DNA of 64,000 nt from Pelotomaculum sp. PtaB.Bin104 (GTDB taxonomy: Bacteria > Bacillota > Desulfotomaculia > Desulfotomaculales > Pelotomaculaceae): positions 62,001 to 126,000 of the forward strand of contig MVQL01000245.1 of NCBI GenBank assembly GCA_002067205.1, in the 5' to 3' direction. The notes beneath the pieces were generated by a model. It ran no database searches. It was not told the origin of the DNA and saw only the letters and a program-made list of their open reading frames with translations. Below are positions 35,185 to 44,114 of this stretch, one piece after another. Each line of letters begins with the position of its first letter. Position 1 is the stretch's first letter. A program made the position numbers and the translations under genes.

Positions 35185-36230
35185 TTATATAATGGTGTCA
35201 ATTACGTTGGATGACGGCCTCTCCCCATACTTGAGCAGCCAATCCAGGATTTCGTTTAAATTGCCGGTTGCTACACCGATGGAGGTGTCCGCAGCCCCGT
35301 AGTACAGGCGCAGTTCACCGGATTGATCATCTAAGGTATAGCCACAGGGGAAAACGACATTACCTACATCACCCAGCAGCTCATAGGGCTCGCTAGGTCC
35401 TAAAACCCACTCCTTGCCGCGGGCAATAAGATGCCTAGGGTTATCCAGATCCAGTAAAGCCAGTCCGATGCGATAAATACAGCCGGCTGCAGTGTTGCGC
35501 ACACCGTGGTAGATAATCAGCCATCCTTCTGAAGTTTCGATGGGTGGTGTGGACAGCCCGATCCGGTTGGCGTCCCACCAGGAACCCATGCGCGCTTTTA
35601 TTAGCGGGGTGGTATTGGTCCAGGTTTTTAAGTCTTGGGAGAAGGACAGCCAGATATGGGCACCGGCATAGGTATCGACCGCATGAGCAGTTTCCGGTCG
35701 GTGGATTAATAGCCAGCAGCCGCCAATTTTTCGTGGAAAAATGCTGGCGTCTTTATCATGAGGCAGAGTGATGTGGCCAAGTTTTTGAAAAATGACGAAG
35801 TCCTTGGTCATGGCCATGGACACCAGCGGTCCGCTGGCGGAAAATGCCGTATATAAAATTACATATTGCTGTAATTCCGGAACATAAATAACCCTTGGGT
35901 CCTCGATCCCCCAGATCTCTTCAGGAAATAAATCAGGTTCAGGCACCATCGCCGGATTGGGATCGATGCGCCAGTTGGTCAGGCCGTCATCGCTGCGGAT
36001 CACGTTTAAAAAAGAGACGCCCCGCCTGCTCTCTACTCTGGACAGCAGGATAGTTTCACCACTGGGCAGTTTAGTTGCCGCGGGATTAAAAACTGAATTA
36101 ATGGTATATGGCCATTGATCCGCCGTAATGATTGGATTGCCTGGATACTTTTGAAAAAGGTCGCTGCTGATAAATTGTTGTTGCTTAGCCGTGGTGACCC
36201 CACCAATCCGTTTAATATTTAAGCTAACAT
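35185..36230 (-). CDS. GH130-type mannoside phosphorylase (start damaged or non-canonical)
   Basis: A five-bladed beta-propeller protein with GH130 motifs: IEDPRVIYVPEL, DKDASIFPRKIGG, the MGSWWDANRIGLSTPPIETS region, GWLIIYHGV, and LLGDVGNVVFPCG. GH130 enzymes phosphorolyse beta-mannosides, several of them beta-1,2-mannooligosaccharides. A GTG at 36003 gives 272 residues, but clear homology continues upstream (YPGNPIITADQWPYTINSVF, then SGETILLSRVESRRGV) to about 36216. No ATG, GTG or TTG is in frame there. An ATG at 36230 is out of frame by one base. So the start has a lesion or a rare ATT codon. It lies directly behind a GT4 glycosyltransferase gene. Confidence 0.82.
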
Positions 36231-36250
36231 AAAATTAAATTTGCTAGCTC

Positions 36251-38539
36251 CTAAATTATATCAGATTTTTTATGACTAATGGTTTTATAATTTTTTATTT
36301 CTTTTAAAGACGTCCTGGCCAGGGCAAAGCTGATCACCGACTCCGCCCCGCTGTTATTACTGCTCCCGGCAGGGTGTAAGCCGTCAAGGGGATAGCCGCC
36401 GTCTATATTAAACACGGGAACTCCTAAGCGGTTGTTGCCAAAAAACCAGTCGAATGCTTTTTTAGCCAATTTCCGGTATTCTTTTTTGTTGGTTTGCCGT
36501 AAAGCTTCACAGTACGCCTCGACCAGGTAACCAATCTCAATTGGCTGCTGATCGAAGATCGCCCTTTTTGTACCCCGGGTGAGCCAGCCTTGATTGCCGA
36601 TGATATCGAAATAGGTGCCGTTGTATTGTATACTGGTGAGAAAATCCAATGAAGCGAGCGCAGTATCTAAATATTCTTTATCCTTAAATACATTATACGC
36701 CTGCATTAAAGCATATGGGACTTTAGCGTTGCCATAGGTAATGCTGTCATCAAACCAGTGCCAGCTGTTGTCTTCATTTGACTGATAGAGCTTAATCAAA
36801 TAGCCGGCGCAGGCCCGAAGCATTTCCTTAATTTTAGTTTCCTCAGGATATTTATCTAAATAGCCGGATAGACCACAAATTGTGTAAGCCAGCGCTTTGG
36901 AGTAAGTAGACAACGGTTGGTCCGGCTGACAGCAGGCGATTGCCTGGTCAAACATATACCTGGCCAACTGGACAACTGATTGATCATTGCTGGCGGCTAT
37001 GGCCGAACCTAGACCGATCAGAACGCGCCCAAAGGTGTCCTCGCTGCCGACATCGTCCAGGAAGCGCCGGTCATAGCTAACGAAATTATGGAAACGGCCG
37101 TCTTCCGTTTGCACATAATGCAGAAAGGAAAGGTATTTTCTCGCTAATTTATTTATTTCTGAATGTTGCTGGCTGACCCGTGACCAGCGCGTAAGCACGG
37201 CCAGCGCCCGCCCGGCATCATCTGCTGAATACCCGTGCTTTAAGTCAGGTATACCGTACAGGGTAAACTGAAACATACTGGTGTCATCGGTAATGCGCTC
37301 AAACATACCGGTAATATTGCTGCGAATTGGCTTGTCCAGGCTGCGGTTGCGGATCGCATTTACCCGGCGCACCGCTTTTAAGGTCTGTTCCCGGTAAACC
37401 TCCTTAAATACATCCCGGTATCTTTCACAGACTCTGGTCCAAATCATTTCACGCCCAAACTGGTAGGTGGCCCCGCGCATTTGGGAGAGCTTTTCTTTCG
37501 CGGAGAGCAGTCCGTTTAGGGCTCCGGCCAGGGCTTTCGGATTGCTAAAGGGTACCAAACAGCCGCGCCCGTCGGCGAGCAGCTCCCGGGCATACCAGTA
37601 AGGGGTAGATACCACGACTTTGCCCAGGCCAACGGCATAAGCCAGGGTACCGCTGCTGATTTGTTCCGGTGATAGATAGGGGGTAATGTAGATATCTGAA
37701 CCTCGGATATATTTGAACAGTTCCTCGTTAGACAGGAATTGATCAATGAACAGCACATTGTTTTCCAAACCATGGTCGCGCACAATTTTCTTCAAACTCT
37801 CCCGGTAACTCTCCCCGTGTACCCTGGCTACTTCCGGGTGAGTCCTGCCCAGGATCAGGTATAAGACCTCCGGATGGTCTTGAACTACTTCCGGCAGGGC
37901 TTCGAGCACTGTTTCAATCCCTTTGCCGGGGTTCAGCAGGCCAAAGGTCAGGAGGACAAAGCGTCCTGCCACGCCCAAATCCGGTTTTAAGCTGTCCGGA
38001 TCTGTAAAGGGGAGGTCGGGCACACCATGCGGAATCATGACAATTTTTTCCGATGGCACAAAATAGACTTCTTGCAGAATTTCGGAGGCTTTGTGGCTAA
38101 TTGTAACCAGCCTTTGGGATTGTTGGATGACCTCCATCAATGAGGAGTGATATCCTAAATCAGGCGCCTGTAAAACGGTATGTACTGTAGTTACCACAGG
38201 CTTTTTCAGCCTTTCCAAAAGCTTTGTGATCAGCCGCCCTTCCGGGCCGCCGAACAGGCCGAATTCATGCTGGAGGTTGACCACCTGCACGTCCATGGAG
38301 TTGATATGCTCGGCAGCCCGAGAGTAGTCGGAGGCTTTATTGCGATCAATAACCAGATCTACTTCTGGGGGGAAGTCCCGGTCTAGCTGGGTGTCCACCG
38401 CAATAATTTTTCCATTAGCAGGATATAAATTTTGGTAGGAAGTGAATAAGTTATGCGTAAAAGTAGCGATCCCACATTCTTTTGGAATATATGAGGTAAC
38501 AAAACATGGATTGATCTCTTTTTGAAGCAATGTATTCAC
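36251..38539 (-). CDS. GT4 glycosyltransferase fused to an alpha-helical toroid domain
   Basis: This 762-residue protein has a GT4 domain at about residues 1-395: IPKECGIATFTHNLFTSYQN, NLQHEFGLFGG, LLTFGLLNPGKGIETVLEAL, and the nucleotide-sugar site ITPYLSPEQISSGTLAYAVG. The C-terminal 350 residues form a helical (alpha/alpha)6-toroid-like domain (DDAGRALAVLTRWS, HWFDDSITYGNAKVPYALM, DGLHPAGSSNNSG). Such GT4-toroid proteins are widespread next to GH130 phosphorylases. Synthesis and turnover of a mannose storage or surface polymer is an inference from this pairing. No membrane helix, so cytoplasmic. Confidence 0.85.
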   Translation of the reverse strand: MNTLLQKEINPCFVTSYIPKECGIATFTHNLFTSYQNLYPANGKIIAVDTQLDRDFPPEVDLVIDRNKASDYSRAAEHINSMDVQVVNLQHEFGLFGGPEGRLITKLLERLKKPVVTTVHTVLQAPDLGYHSSLMEVIQQSQRLVTISHKASEILQEVYFVPSEKIVMIPHGVPDLPFTDPDSLKPDLGVAGRFVLLTFGLLNPGKGIETVLEALPEVVQDHPEVLYLILGRTHPEVARVHGESYRESLKKIVRDHGLENNVLFIDQFLSNEELFKYIRGSDIYITPYLSPEQISSGTLAYAVGLGKVVVSTPYWYARELLADGRGCLVPFSNPKALAGALNGLLSAKEKLSQMRGATYQFGREMIWTRVCERYRDVFKEVYREQTLKAVRRVNAIRNRSLDKPIRSNITGMFERITDDTSMFQFTLYGIPDLKHGYSADDAGRALAVLTRWSRVSQQHSEINKLARKYLSFLHYVQTEDGRFHNFVSYDRRFLDDVGSEDTFGRVLIGLGSAIAASNDQSVVQLARYMFDQAIACCQPDQPLSTYSKALAYTICGLSGYLDKYPEETKIKEMLRACAGYLIKLYQSNEDNSWHWFDDSITYGNAKVPYALMQAYNVFKDKEYLDTALASLDFLTSIQYNGTYFDIIGNQGWLTRGTKRAIFDQQPIEIGYLVEAYCEALRQTNKKEYRKLAKKAFDWFFGNNRLGVPVFNIDGGYPLDGLHPAGSSNNSGAESVISFALARTSLKEIKNYKTISHKKSDII

Positions 38540-38700
38540 CTCACTTATATAATTAGTTAGTATGCATAAAAAAATTATACCCTAGGTTTATTTTTATTAC
38601 AATGATTAATATATTTTGTAAATTTTGAGAAGCATGCTTGTACCTTGTTAATTTCCAAATAGTGTATTAACTGATTGCCGTGCACTTTTTTTGGATCCTT

Positions 38701-38714
38701 GACTATGCTATAAT
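38701..38714 (+). promoter_or_regulatory. Extended -10 promoter
   Basis: TGCTATAAT (38706-38714) is an extended -10 box 45 bases ahead of the DHH-CBS-nucleotidyltransferase gene; the -35 region is weak. A plausible sigma-A promoter. Confidence 0.45.
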
Positions 38715-38758
38715 ATTGCGTATATGATGCGTAGCCGTCCGTTCTGTGAGGGAAGAAA

Positions 38759-41392
38759 ATGCAAATAATCACTACACATATTAACACTGATATGGATGCG
38801 CTGGCGTCAATGGTTGCGGTTCAAAAGCTATATCCAGGCGCAGTAATGGTTTTGCCCGGGAAGCTATCGCAAAGTGTTGAAGAATTTATGTCTTTGCATA
38901 AAGATACCTTAAATGTAAAAACAGTTAAGGAGATCAGCCAGGAACCGGTAGAGCGGATAATCCTGGTGGACACTAAGTCGCCCGGCAGGGTGGCAGAGCT
39001 TAATGCCATATTTCAGCAGCCGGGCGTGGAGGTGCATATTTTCGACCACCACCCCCGCAGCACCGGTGATATTGCAGGGACTATGGAAGTGGTGGAAATG
39101 GTTGGGGCCGCTACTACCTTGCTGGTGGAAAAGATCCGGCAGCGGGGGCTCAAGCTAACCTCAATCGAGGCGACCATTTTAGCTCTAGGTATTTATCAGG
39201 ATACCGGCTCGCTGGTTTTTTCCGGCACCACCGTCAGGGATGTGGAGGCTGTAGCCTACTTGCTGGCTAATGGAGCTAATTTGGCTGTGGTGGCGGAATT
39301 TCTTGACCGCCCGTTTTCCGACAGCCAGCGAGTGCTTTTAAAAAATCTCCTGGTTTCGTCCGAGCATGTGGAAATCAATGGCATTAGATTATTGATCGCC
39401 AAAAGCAATGTAGATGAGTTCGTGAACGGGCTGGCCATTTTAACTCATAAGCTGGCAGATTTTGAGCGGCCGGACGCTGTTTTTACGGTGGTGGAAATGG
39501 AAGACCGTGTGCATGTGGTGGCCAGGAGCAACGTACCTGAAGTCGATGTCAGGGAAATCATGGGCGCCATCGGCGGCGGCGGCCACCCTGCGGCAGCGTC
39601 TGCCACCATCAAGAAGGCCCGGGTGGACCAGGTGGCCGGAAAGCTGATGGAGTTAATTCAATCCATGGTCCGGCCACCGGTAACAGCGTCCTCGATCATG
39701 AGCACCCCTGTGAAAATAATCTCCCCTGATACAGTTATTGCCGAGGCCGGCCAGGTGATGCTGCGCTACGGCCATAGCGGCCTGCCGGTGGTTAAGGACG
39801 GGTCAGTGGTGGGGATCGTATCCCGCCGCGACGTAGATAAAGCTGTCCACCATGGTCTGGGGCACGCGCCGGTGAAAGGCTTTATGACCAATAACCCAGT
39901 GTTTGTCGGACCGCAGGTTTCGGCGCAGGTGGTGCAGGACCTGATGATCGAGCACGATATCGGCCGGCTGCCGGTGATTGAGGACGGCAGGCTGCTGGGG
40001 ATCATCACCCGCTCGGATGTGTTGCGCACCCTGCATGGCGGCAGTGTACAAAAATCTGATCAGGCCCAGCCCCAGCCCGGCCGGAAAAGCGCGAATTTGC
40101 CGTATAATATCAAGGAATTAATGCACAGCGGCCTTTCTGTGGACTATTATTCGGTTTTGGAGCGGGCGGGGAAAGTCGCGGCGGAGCTGAACTACAAGTT
40201 ATACGCTGCCGGCGGCGTTGTCCGCGATCTGTTGCTGGGCAATGAGTGCCTGGATATCGACCTGGTAGTGGAGGGTGACGGTATAGCGCTGGCCCAGGCT
40301 TTGAGTGAGGAATATGGTGGGAGGCTGCGTGCGCACCCCCAGTTCGGCACGGCCACAGTATTTTTCCCTAACGGCCTTCAGGTAGACGTGGCTACCGCCA
40401 GGGTCGAATTCTACCAGTACCCTGCGGCCATGCCGCAGGTGGAGACGTCCACCTTGCACCAGGACCTCTACCGCCGTGACTTTACGATCAATGCCATGGC
40501 GGTGTCTCTGAATGAGGCTAGCTTTGGTGATGTGGTGGATTTTTTTGGCGGTCGGGCGGACTTGGAGCGGGGAATGGTACGGGTGTTGCACAACCTGAGT
40601 TTTATTGAAGACCCGATGCGCATTTTAAGGGCGTTAAGGTTTGAAAAACGCTACTTTATGAATTTGGAGCCGCAGACTTTAAAGCTGGTCCGGGAGGCAG
40701 TCAACAATAAGATGTTGGCCAGGGTTTCCGGCGAGCGCCTTTGGGAAGAGATAAAACATATCTTCCGGGAGCCGAGGCCGAGCTCCATCCTGGACCGGGC
40801 CATCGAACTCAACCTGTGGGATTTTTTGTTTCCGGGAGTTGTTCCGGAGCCGGTCAGGCCGGTTTTGAGCAAAATCTCCCGCTCCATAAAAACACTGCAG
40901 GGTTGGAACTTGTTGGAACCATTTGAGAGCTGGCTGGTTTATTTTCTAGCAGTCCTGCATGCTGTGGATTGGACTAAGGCAGCTGCAATATGCCGGCGTT
41001 ACAACCTGAGCAAGCGCTACACAGTGATGGTGGCGGCAGCACTGGGCGGTTGGGGATGTTTGAGGGATAACTTGCAGGAGCCTCTGGCGATCACCTATAG
41101 TGAGCTGGCCCGGCAGGTGCTGCTGCTGCCCCGGGAAGCCTACCCGCTTATTTTATGTTATCTTACCGGCAGCGCTCCACGCCGGCGCTTTCGCAAGGTG
41201 CTTTCTGTGATCAGCTGTAATAAGCCCCTGATCAAAGGTGAAGAATTGCGGGAGCTTGGCTATAAGCCGGGCCCGCTGTATAAAAAGGCGTTGGATGCGC
41301 TCTGGCAGGCAAGGCTGGACGGAGACTTATGCACCAGACAGGAAGAGATGAGCTTCGTTAAGGAATACCTTGGAAAATATGAGGAGCGATAA
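38759..41392 (+). CDS. DHH-CBS-tRNA nucleotidyltransferase (CCA/A-adding) fusion
   Basis: An 877-residue fusion. An N-terminal DHH phosphoesterase (HINTDMDALASM, LVDTKS, FDHHPRS, then DHHA1 GGGGHPAAAS near residue 280) is followed by two CBS domains (about 310-430) and a class II tRNA nucleotidyltransferase (AAGGVVRDLLLGNECLDIDL near 480, RRDFTINAMAVSL, EDPMRILRALRFEKRY). The fusion is typical of Clostridia and relatives. The nucleotidyltransferase part adds CCA or A to tRNA 3' ends; the DHH part may act on nanoRNA or cyclic nucleotides, with CBS domains sensing adenylates. These roles are inferred from the domains. Confidence 0.92.
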   Translation: MQIITTHINTDMDALASMVAVQKLYPGAVMVLPGKLSQSVEEFMSLHKDTLNVKTVKEISQEPVERIILVDTKSPGRVAELNAIFQQPGVEVHIFDHHPRSTGDIAGTMEVVEMVGAATTLLVEKIRQRGLKLTSIEATILALGIYQDTGSLVFSGTTVRDVEAVAYLLANGANLAVVAEFLDRPFSDSQRVLLKNLLVSSEHVEINGIRLLIAKSNVDEFVNGLAILTHKLADFERPDAVFTVVEMEDRVHVVARSNVPEVDVREIMGAIGGGGHPAAASATIKKARVDQVAGKLMELIQSMVRPPVTASSIMSTPVKIISPDTVIAEAGQVMLRYGHSGLPVVKDGSVVGIVSRRDVDKAVHHGLGHAPVKGFMTNNPVFVGPQVSAQVVQDLMIEHDIGRLPVIEDGRLLGIITRSDVLRTLHGGSVQKSDQAQPQPGRKSANLPYNIKELMHSGLSVDYYSVLERAGKVAAELNYKLYAAGGVVRDLLLGNECLDIDLVVEGDGIALAQALSEEYGGRLRAHPQFGTATVFFPNGLQVDVATARVEFYQYPAAMPQVETSTLHQDLYRRDFTINAMAVSLNEASFGDVVDFFGGRADLERGMVRVLHNLSFIEDPMRILRALRFEKRYFMNLEPQTLKLVREAVNNKMLARVSGERLWEEIKHIFREPRPSSILDRAIELNLWDFLFPGVVPEPVRPVLSKISRSIKTLQGWNLLEPFESWLVYFLAVLHAVDWTKAAAICRRYNLSKRYTVMVAAALGGWGCLRDNLQEPLAITYSELARQVLLLPREAYPLILCYLTGSAPRRRFRKVLSVISCNKPLIKGEELRELGYKPGPLYKKALDALWQARLDGDLCTRQEEMSFVKEYLGKYEER

Positions 41393-41394
41393 AA

Positions 41395-42021
41395 TTGTTT
41401 AATTTGCCTAGCCTTTATGATATTGCCTTGATGCTCCCGGCCATTATCCTGGGCCTGACCTTTCATGAATTTGCGCATGGTTGGGCGGCCGATAAACTGG
41501 GGGACCGGACCGCCCGGGTGATGGGACGTCTGACGATAAATCCGGTGGCTCACGTCGATCCGATCGGCTTCCTGTTGTTATTTATTGCGGGCTTCGGCTG
41601 GGCTAAGCCGGTGCCGGTCAATCCCTACAATTTCAGGGGTGAGATCAAGCAGGGCATGCTCCTGGTATCGCTGGCCGGACCGGCTACCAATATGCTGTTG
41701 GCTGTCGCCTCCGCGGTGGTATATGGCGCTTTTTACCGTCTGCATTGGCCGTATTTCACAGAAATAATGCAGTACATGATCCAAATCAACATTGTACTGG
41801 CAATTTTTAACCTGATTCCGGTCCCGCCGCTGGACGGCTCAAAAATCCTGGCCGGTCTTTTACCCGGCCGGCAGGAATGGCTGGAGCAGCTGGAGCGGTA
41901 CGGGCCGATCCTGCTGATTGTAATGCTTTTCACCGGTGTTATTGGCTATATTTTTAGTTTTTTGGTAACTCCGATTTCAAAAGCCTTATTCGCGCTGGCC
42001 AGGTTGATCGCAGCCTGGTAA
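41395..42021 (+). CDS. Site-2 protease family protein (M50)
   Basis: A 208-residue membrane metalloprotease: zinc site HEFAHGWAADKLGD near residue 24, the family motif INPVAHVDPIGF, and the third-ligand region NLIPVPPLDGSKIL. About five membrane helices. It belongs to the short M50 group without PDZ domain, whose substrates are mostly unknown. The TTG start lies just after the upstream stop, with GAGGAGCGATAAAA as ribosome site, so it is coupled to the nucleotidyltransferase gene. Confidence 0.9.
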   Translation: MFNLPSLYDIALMLPAIILGLTFHEFAHGWAADKLGDRTARVMGRLTINPVAHVDPIGFLLLFIAGFGWAKPVPVNPYNFRGEIKQGMLLVSLAGPATNMLLAVASAVVYGAFYRLHWPYFTEIMQYMIQINIVLAIFNLIPVPPLDGSKILAGLLPGRQEWLEQLERYGPILLIVMLFTGVIGYIFSFLVTPISKALFALARLIAAW

Positions 42022-42067
42022 GGGGCGCAGGCAAATGCGGCAAAAGAGAAGGAGGAAGGGTAAAGCT

Positions 42068-43045
42068 ATGGGTATCATCGTAAGCGGGATGCGCCCGACG
42101 GGCAAGCTGCACTTGGGGCACCTGTATGTGTTGGAAAATTGGGCCAGGTTGCAACAGGATTATGACTGCCATTATTTTGTTGCCGACTGGCACGCGTTGA
42201 GCACGACTTTTGAGGAAAATTCCTCCATGAAAGAAAATATTAGCGAGATGGTGACGGACTGGCTGGCCGTAGGCATTGACCCGGAAAAAAGTGTGGTTTT
42301 TGTCCAGTCTGACGTTCTCACCCATGCGGAGTTGCACCTGATCTTTTCCATGATTACACCGTTATCCTGGCTGGAGCGGGTGCCAACTTTTAAAGACCAG
42401 GTGCATCAGCTAAAAGAACAAGGAAAAGACATCAATACCTACGGTTTTCTTGGCTATCCCCTGCTCCAGGCCGCCGATATTCTCATGTACAAGGCGGATG
42501 CAGTGCCGGTGGGTGAGGACCAACTGCCGCACCTGGAGTTGTGCCGGGAGGTGGCCAGGCGCTTTAATTACCTGTACCGTCCCATTTTCCCCGAGCCCCA
42601 GGGCCTCTTGGCCAGGGTGCCGCTGCTGCCGGGCATCGACGGGCGCAAGATGAGCAAAAGTTACCACAATGATATCGCTATCGGCGCCGAGCCGGCAGTG
42701 GTGAAGGAAAAGGTAAACGCCATGGTGACCGACCCGGCCCGCATTCGCAAGACCGACCCCGGTCACCCGGAAGTATGTATTGTGCACCAGTACCACAGTA
42801 TTTATAACCCGGACAAGCTGGCCGAGCTGGAAGAAAATTGCCGGGGTGGCAAGATTGGCTGTCTGGCCTGCAAGAAAATCTTGTCTGCCAGTCTCGAGCA
42901 GGTTATGGCCCCCATTAGAGAGCGCCGTCAGGAAATATTAAATAAGCCAGGCTATGTTAAGGAAGTGCTCGCGGCAGGCGCCGTTCGGGCCCGGCAAGAA
43001 GCCGAAGAGACGATGAAAGAGGTGCGCCGGCTAGTAACTGCATAA
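42068..43045 (+). CDS. trpS: Tryptophanyl-tRNA synthetase
   Basis: A 325-residue class I synthetase with the HIGH-type motif PTGKLHLGHL and the KMSKS motif (GRKMSKSYHN). It charges tRNA-Trp. ATG 42068 is chosen because AAGGAGGAAGGGTAAAGCT lies just ahead; the longer frame from 42035 begins before that site. It is co-directional with the M50 gene 46 bases upstream. No T-box leader was seen, and the gap is too short for one. Confidence 0.95.
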   Translation: MGIIVSGMRPTGKLHLGHLYVLENWARLQQDYDCHYFVADWHALSTTFEENSSMKENISEMVTDWLAVGIDPEKSVVFVQSDVLTHAELHLIFSMITPLSWLERVPTFKDQVHQLKEQGKDINTYGFLGYPLLQAADILMYKADAVPVGEDQLPHLELCREVARRFNYLYRPIFPEPQGLLARVPLLPGIDGRKMSKSYHNDIAIGAEPAVVKEKVNAMVTDPARIRKTDPGHPEVCIVHQYHSIYNPDKLAELEENCRGGKIGCLACKKILSASLEQVMAPIRERRQEILNKPGYVKEVLAAGAVRARQEAEETMKEVRRLVTA

Positions 43046-43126
43046 AAGTTAGACCACTTTATAACAAAATGCAGCCATTGTATACTATAGGAAAATCGGT
43101 GGAAAAATAATGCAGAGGTGGGACGA

Positions 43127-43756
43127 GTGGACAGGGCTATCCTTGTTTTCTTGATATTCTTCAGCCTTCTGCTTTTTCTTTTGCTTACCACCGTCCGGTT
43201 GTGGATTAATTACTCCCGGCTAGGGTGCAAAGATCGTTTTGTGATGGGCTTTTCCGCGTGGCGCGGCCTGATTTATTACCAGATTAAACTACCGGCAATT
43301 AAGCTAAAACAAAAGAAAAGGTGGCCGCAGCTTAACCTCAGGGCCAGACTGGAAGGCAGGGCAGGGCAGGTTTTGATTAAGAAAAAAAAAGCCGTGCCCC
43401 TGTCCAGACTGCTGGGGAGCATATCGAAAAGCATCAGGGCTTGGCGTGTGTACCGGTCGGCCATTGACTACCTGCTGGACAAGGTTAAATTGCACCGGTT
43501 GACCTGGCGGACGGAACTGGGGACGGGGGATCCTGCGCAGACCGGGTTGTTAATCGGCCTAGCCTGGGGTGTAAAAGGGTTTATTTTAACGGTGGTATAC
43601 CACTTGCTAACCCCTGGCGGCGCCCCGCCGGTAGTGGAGATTTCCCCGAGTTTTCAAAAGGCTTGCTTTAAAACTGCTTTTGACTGCGTCTTTGAAGTTC
43701 GGCTTGGCTATTTGCTGATCACCGGCTTCAAGGCCCTGGTGATTAAATACAAGTAA
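43127..43756 (+). CDS. DUF2953 domain protein
   Basis: A 209-residue protein with one N-terminal membrane helix (AILVFLIFFSLLLFLLLTTV), then a basic region and the DUF2953 domain (VKLHRLTWRTELGTGDPAQT, then GLLIGLAWGVKGF). In spore formers DUF2953 genes usually sit beside gerW/ytfJ and are linked to sporulation; no ytfJ is seen here. GTG 43127 is preferred over GTG 43118 because AGAGGTGGG serves as its ribosome site. Function unknown. Confidence 0.8.
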   Translation: MDRAILVFLIFFSLLLFLLLTTVRLWINYSRLGCKDRFVMGFSAWRGLIYYQIKLPAIKLKQKKRWPQLNLRARLEGRAGQVLIKKKKAVPLSRLLGSISKSIRAWRVYRSAIDYLLDKVKLHRLTWRTELGTGDPAQTGLLIGLAWGVKGFILTVVYHLLTPGGAPPVVEISPSFQKACFKTAFDCVFEVRLGYLLITGFKALVIKYK

Positions 43757-43912
43757 TTCTTGAATACACGAAGTCATTTTCGGTAGAATATAACCTCTGT
43801 GGTAACATCTCGGGTGGAGTTGATCACTAAAAACGGTTGTTTAGGTGATACATTATGCATGATGACAGCATGGGAACTACTCAATTAATACAACTCTTTG
43901 AATAAGTGCAGT

Positions 43913-43934
43913 GAAAATGAAAATTTTCATTTTC
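43913..43934. repeat. 22-bp perfect palindrome
   Basis: GAAAATGAAAATTTTCATTTTC is self-complementary with no loop, with partial extension by GCAG/CTGC on the flanks. A repressor-type operator or a cruciform-forming site are possible, but it lies between two gene ends where an operator would be unusual. Confidence 0.5.
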
Positions 43935-44019
43935 TGCCGTGTTATAACAAGGAGGTTTACCCTGAAAATTAATTATTTCTCCGATTTTTCATTTTTGATG
44001 TAATGTTGTCAATATAGAT

Positions 44020-44065
44020 AAAAAGCAGGAGGCTTTGCCATCTTACGGTGTTGCCCCCTGCTTTC
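44020..44065 (-). terminator. Terminator of acs copy 1
   Basis: On the minus strand AAAGCAGGGGGCAACACCGT and the partner GGCAAAGCCTCCTGCTTTTT form a long hairpin with a short T-run. It is nearly the same sequence as the acs copy 2 terminator at 46228-46275. Confidence 0.75.
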
Positions 44066-44114
44066 ATTTATTTGTCCACTTTTTTATTACTAGTTCAGGC
44101 GATTTCTCCTTCAG

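Larger units (their letters stand above)
43757..44114. other. Convergent intergenic region
   Basis: It lies between the DUF2953 gene and the end of acs copy 1. It holds a 22-bp perfect palindrome and the acs terminator, both listed separately; no gene is seen. Confidence 0.5.
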
